A DNA stretch of 64,000 nt from an uncultured Acidimicrobiaceae bacterium (GCA_903919455.1 CAIXIJ010000110.1:56862-120861), one strand, 5' to 3'. Counted from the stretch's first letter, positions 17,558-25,613 are shown. Translations and numbers: made by a program. The notes: generated from the letters alone by a model not told the origin.

Positions 17558-18583
17558 ATGGCCGAGAGCGAGTTTGTTGACCTTCGCACCGACGTATTCG
17601 CGCGTCGATTGGCGAATCTCCTCGTCGCCACGCGTTCCGCGAGCGGCCGCTCCCTGCGCTCCATAGCTCGGGCGTCCGGTGGCCAGTTCGCCGCCTCCAC
17701 GTTACGCGCCCTGGAGTCGGGCAAGGCCCCAACCGACGAGGATCTGGTGGCCAGGGTGGCTGCGTTGTACGGCTGCGATCTCGGCCAGATTCTCCCCGAG
17801 CGCCTTCCGATCTCGATTCGTGCGGGCATCATCAGCGCTGGCGGTGTGGCCTCGATTTTCGACCCGTACAACACGGCGAGCCTCCTCGAGGCATACCTCA
17901 AACTCGTTCGATCTCTACGACGTCAGAGGAAGGCGCCGGCCGTCGATCTTCGTCGAGACGACATCGAAGTGCTTGCCGGATATCTGGGTCAGTCCGGCGA
18001 CAGCGTGGTGGACCGACTCGCTGTCCTGATGGGTGCAGCCCGGCCCCAGCGGATGGCGATGGCGGCCCTGTTCGCATCCGGCGCCGTGGTCATCGGATTG
18101 GTGGGCAGCGCGGTGGCGGGGTCCCCTGGAGCTGCGCCCGCATTGATGGCGGATGCTCCGTTGAAGGATCGAATCGGCATGGTGGTGGCAAGTCCGACAT
18201 CGATGCCGCCCCATCAGGTCGTTCAGGTGCGCCCTGCGCCCACCGAGGCAGCGCAACCAACTCGTCCTCTGAATCGCAGCGCCGATGGCGCTCAGCCCGG
18301 GCCTGCGCATGCGACACGCGCTGTGGAGGTTCCGGCGGAGCTGCCGGTTCGATCAGTCCGCGCGTCGCCTTCCGTTGCCTCGGTGCCGGGTTCGAATCTG
18401 GCGACTCCGCCTGCAACTGCGTCCACCGAGCCGACCACAGCGCCCACCACCTTGCCGCCGATGATCGACACCGACCAGATCGTGGCCGACGTCGACATGG
18501 GCGCCCCGCCGCTGCCTCCTGCGTCGTTGCTGCCTCCGGAGACGTCGCTGCCGCCGGAGACATCTCTGCCTCCTGCTCCCTGA
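17558..18583 (+). CDS. HTH protein with membrane helix and Pro-rich outer tail (tandem copy 2)
   Basis: A 341-residue paralogue of the preceding gene, starting after a strong AAGGAGGAG ribosome binding site. Residues 1 to about 185 align with copy 1 without a gap: VFARRLANLLVATR, LYGCDLGQILPERLP, YLKLVRSLRRQRKAPAVDLRRDD, then a membrane helix at 167-188. The outer part is longer and different, rich in Pro, Ala and Val, but again ends with an acidic stretch and GAPPLPP, then PPETSLPP repeats. The conserved inner half and the conserved extreme C-terminus suggest two binding surfaces. The function is unknown; a membrane-bound regulator or morphogenetic scaffold is possible. Confidence 0.78.
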   Translation: MAESEFVDLRTDVFARRLANLLVATRSASGRSLRSIARASGGQFAASTLRALESGKAPTDEDLVARVAALYGCDLGQILPERLPISIRAGIISAGGVASIFDPYNTASLLEAYLKLVRSLRRQRKAPAVDLRRDDIEVLAGYLGQSGDSVVDRLAVLMGAARPQRMAMAALFASGAVVIGLVGSAVAGSPGAAPALMADAPLKDRIGMVVASPTSMPPHQVVQVRPAPTEAAQPTRPLNRSADGAQPGPAHATRAVEVPAELPVRSVRASPSVASVPGSNLATPPATASTEPTTAPTTLPPMIDTDQIVADVDMGAPPLPPASLLPPETSLPPETSLPPAP

Positions 18584-18600
18584 CCACTACCGTGCATCGC

Positions 18601-19284
18601 ATGTGCGGTCGATTCGTTTCTACGCAGCAACCGGACGCTCTTGCATCGTTCTTCGGTGCTGTCTTCGAGGGGGAACCTCTCGGCCCAAGTCACAACGTGG
18701 CTCCCACGAACGACGTGTACGGCGTGGTGGAGGGTGCCGATGGAGAACGGCACCTGGAGACGTTCCAGTGGGGCCTCGTGCCATCGTGGGCGAAGGACGT
18801 GAAGATCGGGTCGAAGATGATCAACGCTCGAGCGGAGACGATAGGGGAGAAGCCGTCGTTCAAATCGCTGCTACGACGCCATCGAGTGATGCTCCCGATG
18901 GATGGGTTCTACGAGTGGCAGGCGAGCGACACCAAGGTCAAGACGCCGATGTTCATCCACCGAGCCGATGGCGACCCGCTTGCCATCGCAGGGCTGTGGA
19001 CTACATGGCGAGACGCGTCCCTGGGGCCCGAGGCGCCCTGGCTGCACAGCTGCACGCTGATCACCACTGCGGCCAACGCAACCATGGAGCCGGTCCATAA
19101 CCGGATGCCGGTGATCCTGGAACGGGATGACTGGGCGATGTGGCTGGACCGCAGCATCGATAACCCTGCCGAACTTCTTCCACTCCTGGTTCCGGCCGCT
19201 GAGGGCGTGTTGACGATGTACCCCGTGAGCACCTCGGTGAACAACGTTCGTAACAAGGGCAGCGAGCTGATCGATCCGGTGTAG
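18601..19284 (+). CDS. SOS response-associated peptidase (YedK/HMCES family)
   Basis: A 227-residue SRAP-domain protein that cross-links to abasic sites in single-stranded DNA. The catalytic Cys is residue 2 (MCGRFV), exposed after Met removal; also seen are the conserved Asn in INARAET, MDGFYEW with the active-site Glu, and VHNRMPVIL with the conserved His. The ATG at 18601 is chosen because the family requires Cys at position 2; an upstream in-frame ATG would spoil this. It converges on the HIT gene with three bases between the stops. Confidence 0.95.
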   Translation: MCGRFVSTQQPDALASFFGAVFEGEPLGPSHNVAPTNDVYGVVEGADGERHLETFQWGLVPSWAKDVKIGSKMINARAETIGEKPSFKSLLRRHRVMLPMDGFYEWQASDTKVKTPMFIHRADGDPLAIAGLWTTWRDASLGPEAPWLHSCTLITTAANATMEPVHNRMPVILERDDWAMWLDRSIDNPAELLPLLVPAAEGVLTMYPVSTSVNNVRNKGSELIDPV

Positions 19285-19287
19285 AGG

Positions 19288-19692
19288 TCAGTGCTGCGCA
19301 GCGAGCGCGGCCCGAATTGCAGCCGCGGCAGACTCAAGTTGGTCTCGGTCGGCGGATGCTGCGGCGTTGGCGAAGTTCAACTGGCCCATGTGCTCGGTGG
19401 GGACCAGGTGAATGTGCGTATGTGGCACTTCGTACCCGGCCACGATGACGCCGACGCGATCGCAGCGGAAGGCCGAGTTCTGGGCGCGACCAATCCGGTG
19501 AGCCACATCGAACAGATGAGCTGCAAGAGCAGGTTCGAGATCCACCCAGTGGTCCACCTCGGCGATCGGCACCACCAGGGTGTGGCCGTGCGCCAACGGG
19601 TTGATGGAAAGGAACGCCACACAGTGCTCGTCGCGGTGGACGAACGTGCCGGGAATCTCGCCGTTGATGATGCGAGTGAAGATCGTCGGCAT
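19288..19692 (-). CDS. HIT family nucleotide hydrolase/transferase
   Basis: A 134-residue histidine-triad protein. Seen: the N-terminal FTRIINGEIPG, FLSINPLAHGHTLVVP, and the catalytic triad motif PHTHIHLVP. Members hydrolyse AMP-conjugates such as adenosine phosphoramidates. The ATG overlaps the stop of the upstream SDR gene by one base, indicating an operon. Confidence 0.93.
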   Translation of the reverse strand: MPTIFTRIINGEIPGTFVHRDEHCVAFLSINPLAHGHTLVVPIAEVDHWVDLEPALAAHLFDVAHRIGRAQNSAFRCDRVGVIVAGYEVPHTHIHLVPTEHMGQLNFANAAASADRDQLESAAAAIRAALAAQH

Positions 19693-20507
19693 CAGGCGAA
19701 GCCTCCGCTCGCGGCGAAGATGTCGCCGTTGCAGTAGCTGCTCTCCGGACCGGAGAGAAACCGCACGAGTTCCGCAAGCTCGCCGGCAGTGCCGAGCCGA
19801 CCCTTAGGAATCTGCATCACGATGCCCGCCATCATCATCGGGTCCATCGCTTCCAGTAGTGGGGTGTCGATCCATCCGGGGCAGACGGCGTTGACGCGCA
19901 CGCCGTAGGCCGCCACTTCCTGACCGACCGACTTCGTGAGGGCAATGATGCCCGCCTTTGCGGCTGCGTAGTGAACCGCTCCGGCCAGAGGGCGTAGCCC
20001 CAAGACCGAGGAGACGTTCACGACGACACCGCTTCGGGCCGGAGTCATGTGGCGCAGCGCAGCCCTGGTGCCATAGAAGGTTCCGTGGAGGTGAATGCGA
20101 ATCATTCGATCCCAGTCCTCATCGCTCAGGTCCACCGTGGAGTTCGGCGGCACCAGATCGTCGATGCGACCTTCCATTCGGGCCATCTGGTTCTGGATCG
20201 ACAATTCCACGCGCGCCGGATCCGAAGGGGGAGCGATGCCGGCGTTGTTGATGAGGATGTCGAGCCGACCGTGACGCTCCACGGCCTTGTCCACCTCGGT
20301 GTCGAAGGCCACGGAATCGCAGACGTCGAACACGGCGGTGTCGCCGTTCACTTCGATTGCCATCGCTGCCGCGTTTGCTGCATTCACGTCGTTCACCACG
20401 ACGGTGGCTCCGTCGGCGGCAAGCCGACGAACGAACGCAGCTCCCAGTCCGGAGCCGCCGCCCGTGACGAACGCGACCTGCCCTGCCAGTGCACCTGGTG
20501 TTGTCAT
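19692..20507 (-). CDS. Short-chain dehydrogenase/reductase
   Basis: A 271-residue classical SDR. Seen: the cofactor motif TGGGSGLG at 15-22, DVNAAN after the second strand (an acidic residue that favours NAD), NNAGIA, the catalytic Ser in NVSSVLGL, and the YxxxK pair in HYAAAKAG. It should oxidise or reduce a hydroxy/keto group; the substrate is unknown. It is coupled to the HIT gene and divergent from pgsA. Confidence 0.92.
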   Translation of the reverse strand: MTTPGALAGQVAFVTGGGSGLGAAFVRRLAADGATVVVNDVNAANAAAMAIEVNGDTAVFDVCDSVAFDTEVDKAVERHGRLDILINNAGIAPPSDPARVELSIQNQMARMEGRIDDLVPPNSTVDLSDEDWDRMIRIHLHGTFYGTRAALRHMTPARSGVVVNVSSVLGLRPLAGAVHYAAAKAGIIALTKSVGQEVAAYGVRVNAVCPGWIDTPLLEAMDPMMMAGIVMQIPKGRLGTAGELAELVRFLSGPESSYCNGDIFAASGGFA

Positions 20508-20557
20508 GTCTGCGATCGTACGCGTCGAGACGGGTCGCCCTTGTACGCTCCGGTGCG

Positions 20558-21157
20558 ATGGCCGCAGACACCGAACAGCTCTCGAGTCACAAGTACCTCA
20601 CGTACCCCAACCTCTTCACGCTCATTCGGCTGTGCTGCATCCCGCTCTTCCTCTATCTGCTGTTCGGCCGCGACAACATCGCCGGCGCGGCCTTCCTTCT
20701 CGGCGGGCTCGGCGCCACCGACTGGGTGGATGGCTGGTTGGCTCGGCACTTCAACCAGGTGAGCGAGTTCGGCAAGATCTTCGATCCCACCGCCGACCGC
20801 CTGATGTTCATCGTCGCGCTCACGGGCATCCTCGTGAAGGGCATCGCACCCATATGGGTGTTCTGGCTGATCCTGCTCCGCGAGCTCATCTTCGGTGGCA
20901 CGGTCGCCGTGTGCACTGTGGTGTTCAAGATGGACCGCTTCGACGTGACGTGGTGGGGAAAGATGGCCACGTTCCTGCTGATGTTCGCTATTCCGGGTTT
21001 CATGCTCGGAGCCACCGACTTTCCGCTGCATCTGGCGTTCCTAGTGGCGGCATGGCTCCTGGCCATACCGGGCCTGGCCATCAGCTACTACACCGCCATC
21101 GCGTACATCCCGGTGATCCGCCGAAGCCTTCGAACCGGCCGGTCTCGTCGCGGCTAG
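20558..21157 (+). CDS. pgsA: CDP-alcohol phosphatidyltransferase (PgsA-like)
   Basis: A 199-residue membrane enzyme that joins CDP-diacylglycerol to an alcohol, most likely glycerol-3-phosphate. The family signature is complete in TDWVDGWLARHFNQVSEFGK followed by IFDPTADRL (DxxDGxxAR...GxxxDxxxD). It opens with KYLTYPNLFTLIRLCCIP, the usual PgsA start, and has five or six membrane helices. It lies 10 bases upstream of gcvH; mycobacteria also carry pgsA2 near gcvH-garA, which supports orthology of the block. The exact alcohol substrate is inferred. Confidence 0.9.
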   Translation: MAADTEQLSSHKYLTYPNLFTLIRLCCIPLFLYLLFGRDNIAGAAFLLGGLGATDWVDGWLARHFNQVSEFGKIFDPTADRLMFIVALTGILVKGIAPIWVFWLILLRELIFGGTVAVCTVVFKMDRFDVTWWGKMATFLLMFAIPGFMLGATDFPLHLAFLVAAWLLAIPGLAISYYTAIAYIPVIRRSLRTGRSRRG

Positions 21158-21167
21158 TGTGGCAGTC

Positions 21168-21548
21168 ATGCAGCTCCCGCAGCACCTTCGTTACAGCACC
21201 GACCACGAGTGGGTGGCAGTAGAGGGCAATCGAGCGAGAGTCGGCATCACCGACTACGCGCAGGATGCACTCGGCGATGTGGTCTACGTGCAGGTTCCTG
21301 CGATTGGCTCCGTGGTTGCTGCGGGCGATTCGTTCGGAGAGGTGGAGAGCACCAAGTCGGTGAGCGATGTGTATGCGCCCGTCGCAGGCACGGTCACTGC
21401 AGTGAACGACGCTCTCAGTGCGTCACCAGAGGCGCTGAATCACGACCCCTATGGCATCGGCTGGCTGTGCGAGATCGAGATGTCCAATCCCGCAGATGCA
21501 GATTCGCTGCTCGACGCTGCTGCCTACGCAGCACTGATTGCGGGCTGA
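21168..21548 (+). CDS. gcvH: Glycine cleavage system H protein
   Basis: A 126-residue lipoyl-carrier protein that shuttles the aminomethyl group between the P, T and L proteins of glycine cleavage. The lipoylated lysine is K63 in GEVESTKSVSD, in the standard position; YSTDHEWVAVEG and the C-terminal GIGWLCEIEMSN are also typical. The ATG at 21168 is preferred to a GTG three codons upstream. It is in the same run as the GarA-like, MerR, BFN and gcvT genes, while gcvP is on the other strand. Confidence 0.97.
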   Translation: MQLPQHLRYSTDHEWVAVEGNRARVGITDYAQDALGDVVYVQVPAIGSVVAAGDSFGEVESTKSVSDVYAPVAGTVTAVNDALSASPEALNHDPYGIGWLCEIEMSNPADADSLLDAAAYAALIAG

Positions 21549-21557
21549 GCGCACATC

Positions 21558-22046
21558 ATGTCGCACGTGTTCTGTAACCAGTGCGGTCATCGCAACCCAC
21601 CCGAATCCAGCTTTTGCTCATCGTGCGGTTCGGTGCTCGACCGCCTCGACGACCACACCGTCACCCTGTCCAAGGTGGACCCTCTCCTCGAGGCTCGAGG
21701 CCCCGAGGACGACGTGGTGGTGCGCCTGGGCGAGTTGCCCAGCGACACCGCAAGCCTGGTGGTTCGAGCTGGTTCTCAGGCAGGGACCGCGTTGTCGCTG
21801 TCTGCGCCTGTCACTCGTCTGGGACGGCGCCAGGAGAACGAAATCAGCCTCGACGACATCACGGTTTCCCGGCTCCACGCGGAGATCACGCGAACCGGTG
21901 ATGGCTATGTGGTTGCCGACGCCGGGTCGTTGAACGGCACGTATGTGAACGGCGAACGAATCGACGGCCCGGTGGTCTTGCTGCAAGGTGACGAACTTCA
22001 GGTGGGTAAATTTCACCTCGTGTTCTTCCAGAAGGCAGAAGGGTGA
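21558..22046 (+). CDS. FHA domain protein with N-terminal zinc ribbon (GarA/OdhI-like)
   Basis: A 162-residue protein. Residues 6-23 form a zinc ribbon (C6, C9, C20, C23), then HTVTLSKVD (Thr34/Thr36), then an FHA domain with LGRRQENEISLDDITVSRLH and SLNGTYVNGERI. In GarA an N-terminal phosphorylated threonine motif binds the protein's own FHA domain and switches its control of 2-oxoglutarate metabolism. The TVT pair lies in the equivalent place, so regulation by a Ser/Thr kinase is inferred. The position after gcvH matches Rv1827. The added zinc ribbon differs from mycobacterial GarA as I know it. Confidence 0.87.
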   Translation: MSHVFCNQCGHRNPPESSFCSSCGSVLDRLDDHTVTLSKVDPLLEARGPEDDVVVRLGELPSDTASLVVRAGSQAGTALSLSAPVTRLGRRQENEISLDDITVSRLHAEITRTGDGYVVADAGSLNGTYVNGERIDGPVVLLQGDELQVGKFHLVFFQKAEG

Positions 22047-22915
22047 CCGTGGTCGATCGCCCATATCTATCCATTGGTGAGGTGTTGGCTCTTCTGCTCG
22101 AAGAGTTTCCCGATGTCACCATTTCCAAGATCAGGTTTCTCGAGAGCCAAGGCCTCATCGACCCGGAGCGCACGCCATCGGGTTATCGCAAGTTCTACGA
22201 ACCCGACGTCGAGCGGCTGCGGGTGATTCTGCGCGAGCAGCGCGAGAACTTCCTGCCCTTGCGGGTCATCCGGGATCGACTGGAGAATGGCCAGATCGAT
22301 GATTCCGGTGCCCTCACGCCGCCGCGAGGCATTCGCAACGTCACGGTGATGGATCGCGACATCGATGCCACGGGCGAGAACATGGTGCCCGCCGATGTCG
22401 AGGTGCCCACCAGCCACCATCCGGCTGCTCGAGCGGCTGCGTCGAACGGGGCGTCGAACGGCGTCTCGTCTGCGGCCCCTGCAGCCGCGCAGTACTTCGC
22501 TCCGGTTGAAGCGGCACCGCAACTCGACATCGTCCCCGACACGTTCGTGGCGAGCGAGCTGTGTTCGATTGCCGGTATCACCTCCAAGCAGTTGGCGGAG
22601 CTGGAGTCCTACGGTCTCATCACCGGGCGGGGGAGCGGCACCACGGCGCTGTACTCGTCGAGTGACCTTGCAGTGGCGAAGGTGGCGGTGGGGTTCCTCG
22701 CGAGAGGCGTGGAGGCCAGGCACCTTCGCGGCTGGCGCCAATCTGCAGAGCGCGAGGCCGCCCTGTTCGAACAGTTGGTCCTGCCGTTGCTGCGGCAGCG
22801 GAACCCGCAGAGTCGCCAACAGGCAGCCACCACCCTCACGGAACTGTCGGCGCTCGGCGCCGAACTGCGAGCGTCACTACTGTCGGCCGCGCTTCGGAAC
22901 CATCTCGAGGCCTGA
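22043..22915 (+). CDS. MerR family regulator, FtsR-like
   Basis: A 290-residue protein with an N-terminal MerR helix-turn-helix (YLSIGEVLALLLEEFP, then FLESQGLIDPERTPSGYRKF) and a long middle linker rich in Ala, Ser and Pro. A second MerR-like segment follows near residue 170 (VASELCSIAGITSKQLAELESYGL). This matches the Rv1828/FtsR group, which in corynebacteria activates ftsZ. The GTG start overlaps the FHA stop (GTGA). Its place between the GarA-like and BFN genes matches mycobacteria. DNA targets cannot be read here. Confidence 0.88.
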   Translation: MTVVDRPYLSIGEVLALLLEEFPDVTISKIRFLESQGLIDPERTPSGYRKFYEPDVERLRVILREQRENFLPLRVIRDRLENGQIDDSGALTPPRGIRNVTVMDRDIDATGENMVPADVEVPTSHHPAARAAASNGASNGVSSAAPAAAQYFAPVEAAPQLDIVPDTFVASELCSIAGITSKQLAELESYGLITGRGSGTTALYSSSDLAVAKVAVGFLARGVEARHLRGWRQSAEREAALFEQLVLPLLRQRNPQSRQQAATTLTELSALGAELRASLLSAALRNHLEA

Positions 22916-22946
22916 ACACCTCCGAACCGCGGGTACGATCACCTGC

Positions 22947-23441
22947 GTGATTCGCATGGAATTGCTCGGGGTGCGTGTGGAGTTGCCGGCGAACACGCCG
23001 GTGGTCATGCTGCGCGAGGACGCCGATCACGCCCGCGTGCTGCCGATTCTCATCGGCGGCCCCGAGGCGGCGGCCATTCATACTGCGCTGGAGGGCATCA
23101 CGCCACCGCGCCCGCTCACGCACGACTTGACCGTCACCGTGTTTCAGGCGTTGGGTGCCACCTTGGAGAAGGTAGTCATCACCGAGGTGCGTGAGCACAC
23201 GTTCTACGCGGAGTTGCACTTCCGCAGCGCCAACGGCGAGACCGTGGTGTCCAGTCGACCCTCCGACGCGATTGCGCTGGCCGTGCGCACCGACACACCG
23301 ATCTTCGCCGAAGAAGCACTGCTTGATGTTGCGGGTGTAGAGGCTCCCGAACTCGACGAAGACTCCGATGATGAGGAGACCATCCTCGACGAGTTCCGCG
23401 ACTTCCTCGACGACATCACGCCCGACGACTTCGCCAGCTGA
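22947..23441 (+). CDS. Bifunctional nuclease (BFN/DUF151) domain protein
   Basis: A 164-residue protein of the DUF151 family. Seen: MELLGVRVELP, the glycine-rich LPILIGGPEAAAI, the RPLTHDL core, TFYAEL and SSRPSDAIALAVR, then an acidic C-terminal tail of about 25 residues. Plant members have nuclease activity; the bacterial role is not settled. GTG 22947 is the start in frame; an ATG three codons later is possible. It sits between the two MerR genes, as Rv1829 does in mycobacteria. Confidence 0.88.
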   Translation: MIRMELLGVRVELPANTPVVMLREDADHARVLPILIGGPEAAAIHTALEGITPPRPLTHDLTVTVFQALGATLEKVVITEVREHTFYAELHFRSANGETVVSSRPSDAIALAVRTDTPIFAEEALLDVAGVEAPELDEDSDDEETILDEFRDFLDDITPDDFAS

Positions 23442-23464
23442 TCGCGCGTTGCGCGCGAATTGTC

Positions 23465-23493
23465 TTGACGCTGCGCGCGTAGCGTCGTACCAT
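23465..23493 (+). promoter_or_regulatory. Predicted promoter for the second MerR gene
   Basis: TTGACG (23465-23470) and TACCAT (23488-23493) are separated by 17 bases, a good sigma-70-type match. A direct repeat TGCGCGCG flanks and overlaps the -35 region and could be an operator. The predicted transcript begins near 23500, downstream of the ATG at 23492, which supports translation starting at 23564 behind a perfect AGGAGG. Confidence 0.6.
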
Positions 23494-23563
23494 GAGTGGT
23501 CGGTTACACCGTCGTAGTTACGCCAGTGTGATCAGTGGCTCGCAACACCCAGGAGGCCGGGCA

Positions 23564-24013
23564 ATGAGCGAAGTGGGTTTCAGCGGCACCAAGGCTGCAA
23601 CGATCGTCGGTATCTCGTACCGCCAACTGGACTACTGGGCGCGCACCAACCTCGTGCGGCCGTCGCTCACCGACGCCAGTGGCAGCGGTAGTCGTCGCCA
23701 GTACAGCTATCGCGACCTCCTGGAACTTAGGGTCATCAAGAGCCTGCTCGATGCTGGCATCAAGCTGGAGAGCGTTCGTACTGCCTTCGAATACCTCCGC
23801 GAGCACGTGGACACCGACATCGCCTCGGCGCACCTCGTCATCAGCGGCAACGACGTGCTGCTATGCGACGGCGACCAACTGATCGACGTGATGCGCCGGG
23901 GCCAGGGTGTGCTGAATGTGCTCGCCATCGGCGGGCTGAAGATCGGCCTCGACGAGCAACTGGTGCAACTCGGCGCCGCCTCAGCGTCGGCCGCAACAGC
24001 ACAGGCTGTCTGA
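23564..24013 (+). CDS. MerR family regulator (Rv1830-like)
   Basis: A 149-residue MerR protein: VGFSGTKAATIVGISYRQLDYW is the recognition region, SGSRRQYSYRDLLELRVIKS the wing, and SVRTAFEYLREH starts the effector part. It matches the small MerR protein that follows the BFN gene in mycobacteria (Rv1830). The start at 23564 has an AGGAGG spaced seven bases upstream; the ATG at 23492 falls at the predicted promoter. The stop overlaps the gcvT start, so it is likely co-expressed with gcvT. Its ligand and targets are unknown. Confidence 0.9.
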   Translation: MSEVGFSGTKAATIVGISYRQLDYWARTNLVRPSLTDASGSGSRRQYSYRDLLELRVIKSLLDAGIKLESVRTAFEYLREHVDTDIASAHLVISGNDVLLCDGDQLIDVMRRGQGVLNVLAIGGLKIGLDEQLVQLGAASASAATAQAV

Positions 24014-25068
24014 TGTCGGGGCTGCGTCTCAGCCCGCTCGACGCCGTTCATCGCTCGCTGGGAGCGAAGATGGTCGAGTTCGGTGGCTGGGACATGCCGG
24101 TGAGTTATCCGCTCGGCACGATCGAAGAACACATGGCGTGCCGACGCGACGCCGTGATGTTCGACGTGTCGCACCTCGGCACGGTACGCGTGGCCGGGTC
24201 CGGTGCCCTTGATTCGCTGCAGAGCGCACTCACGAACGACCTCACGAAGGTGCAGCCCGGGCGGGCTCAGTACACGCACCTTCTCGATGCCACCACCGCA
24301 TCGGTGGTGGACGACATCATCGTGTGGTGGCTCGACGACGATGTGTTCGATGTGATGCCAAACGCATCCAATACCGACGAGGTGGTGAGCGCCATCGGCG
24401 GCATCGACACCACCTCCACTCGCGCCATCATCGCGGTGCAGGGTCCGAATTCCCGCGAACGGGTCGCTGCCGTCCTCGGTGAGGCGGCACAGGTGGGCCG
24501 GTTCAGAGTGCAGCGCTGTACCTGGCGAGGCGCCGAATGCGTGATCGCAGGAACCGGTTATACCGGCGAGGCCGGTGTGGAAATCGCCGTGCCGCTGGAT
24601 GCAGCGAGCGACCTCTGGGTGGCGCTCGCGGAAAGTGGAGTTGTGGCGGCCGGACTCGGCGCACGCGACACACTGCGATTGGAGGCCGGCCTGCCGCTGC
24701 ACGGGCACGAACTTGGGCCCAGCATCACATCCCTGCAGGCTGGACTCGACTGGGTGGTGGCGTGGAACAAGCCCACCTTCCGAGGACGAGACGCGCTGTT
24801 GGCCGAGCGGAACGCAGGCGTCGCGCGCATCCTCCGCGGCATCGCCACAGAGGGCCGACGCCCACCACGCGCTGAATGTGCAGTGCTGCTCGACGGCGTG
24901 GACGCAGGAGTCGTGACAAGCGGCAACTTTTCACCGGTACTGGGCCATGGCATTGCTCTGGCATTGATGCATCCGGATGTAGCCGTGGGTGCCGAGGTGA
25001 GCGTGGACGTGCGTGGCGCTGCGCTGCCGGGCACCGTGGTGCCGTTGCCGTTCGTTGCGAAACGCTGA
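24013..25068 (+). CDS. gcvT: Glycine cleavage system T protein (aminomethyltransferase)
   Basis: A 351-residue folate-dependent aminomethyltransferase that releases ammonia from the H-protein-bound intermediate and makes methylene-tetrahydrofolate. Seen: SPLDAVHRSLGAKMVEFGGW, MFDVSHLGTVRVAG, ALTNDL, AVQGPNSRE, GTGYTGEAGVEI and GARDTLRLEAGLPLHGHEL. The length fits the family. The ATG shares one base with the upstream MerR stop. It converges on the lysine-tailed gene with only three bases between stops, and the P-protein gene lies beyond that on the opposite strand. Confidence 0.95.
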   Translation: MSGLRLSPLDAVHRSLGAKMVEFGGWDMPVSYPLGTIEEHMACRRDAVMFDVSHLGTVRVAGSGALDSLQSALTNDLTKVQPGRAQYTHLLDATTASVVDDIIVWWLDDDVFDVMPNASNTDEVVSAIGGIDTTSTRAIIAVQGPNSRERVAAVLGEAAQVGRFRVQRCTWRGAECVIAGTGYTGEAGVEIAVPLDAASDLWVALAESGVVAAGLGARDTLRLEAGLPLHGHELGPSITSLQAGLDWVVAWNKPTFRGRDALLAERNAGVARILRGIATEGRRPPRAECAVLLDGVDAGVVTSGNFSPVLGHGIALALMHPDVAVGAEVSVDVRGAALPGTVVPLPFVAKR

Positions 25069-25071
25069 TCG

Positions 25072-25587
25072 TCAGCGACGCGCTGCGGTGCCTTTCGCCG
25101 GTGCCTTCTTGGCCGGTGCCTTCTTGGCCGGTGCCTTCTTGGCCGGTGCCTTCTTCGCGGCTGGCTTCGTCGTGGTGGCTGCCGGCGGCGGTGTCTCCAC
25201 CTTGGGCGCAGACTGCCGGCCCACGCTGGACCGCAGGGCGGCAAGTGGGCGAAGCCCTAGTGGCTGCAGGAACCGTCCGAGATCATTCACCACGTTGCTG
25301 ATGGCAGCGAGATCGGTGGGCAGCTTGGCGATGGCCGGGGCGACCATCTCGAGTGGCCCGCTGAGTTGCTCGACCGTGTCGAGCAGACCGTTCACACGAT
25401 GCGCGACCTGGTTGAGTTGGTCCATGGTGTCGTTGAACCGTTCGACGCTTTCGATGAGCTGTGCCACGCCATGTTGAAACTGAGTGATCGACTTGCTGAT
25501 GCCGGCGAGCGGGTTGGCGCCGCCCAACATTGACAGCAGATCGCCGAGACCCAACGATGAGGACGAGGTTGATGCGCTTTCGGCCAT
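25072..25587 (-). CDS. Alpha-helical protein with lysine/alanine repeat tail
   Basis: A 171-residue protein of unknown function. Residues 1-15 are Ser-rich; about 16-120 are helical with heptad-like hydrophobics (LIESVERFNDTMDQLNQVAH, VNGLLDTVEQLSG), suggesting a coiled coil or phasin-like amphipathic bundle. The C-terminal 30 residues are KKAPA repeats ending KGTAARR, like histone-H1/PhaF-type tails that bind DNA or other polyanions. It is encoded between gcvT and gcvP, reading with gcvP, 26 bases after the gcvP stop. A similar architecture occurs at 37840. A granule or nucleoid role is possible but unproven. Confidence 0.75.
   Translation of the reverse strand: MAESASTSSSSLGLGDLLSMLGGANPLAGISKSITQFQHGVAQLIESVERFNDTMDQLNQVAHRVNGLLDTVEQLSGPLEMVAPAIAKLPTDLAAISNVVNDLGRFLQPLGLRPLAALRSSVGRQSAPKVETPPPAATTTKPAAKKAPAKKAPAKKAPAKKAPAKGTAARR
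25092..25156 (-). repeat. 15-bp tandem repeats coding the KKAPA tail
   Basis: The unit GCCTTCTTGGCCGGT (reading on +) recurs about four times in tandem within the lysine-tailed gene, encoding AKKAP on the minus strand. The near-identity of units points to recent expansion or replication slippage. Confidence 0.75.
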
Positions 25588-25613
25588 ACGAGAGACGGTA
25601 GCGCGCCACCTGC

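Noticed and set aside
18385..18400. GGTTCGAATC resembling a tRNA T-loop
   Set aside because: It lies in a coding tail of the second HTH-membrane gene and no cloverleaf can be drawn around it.
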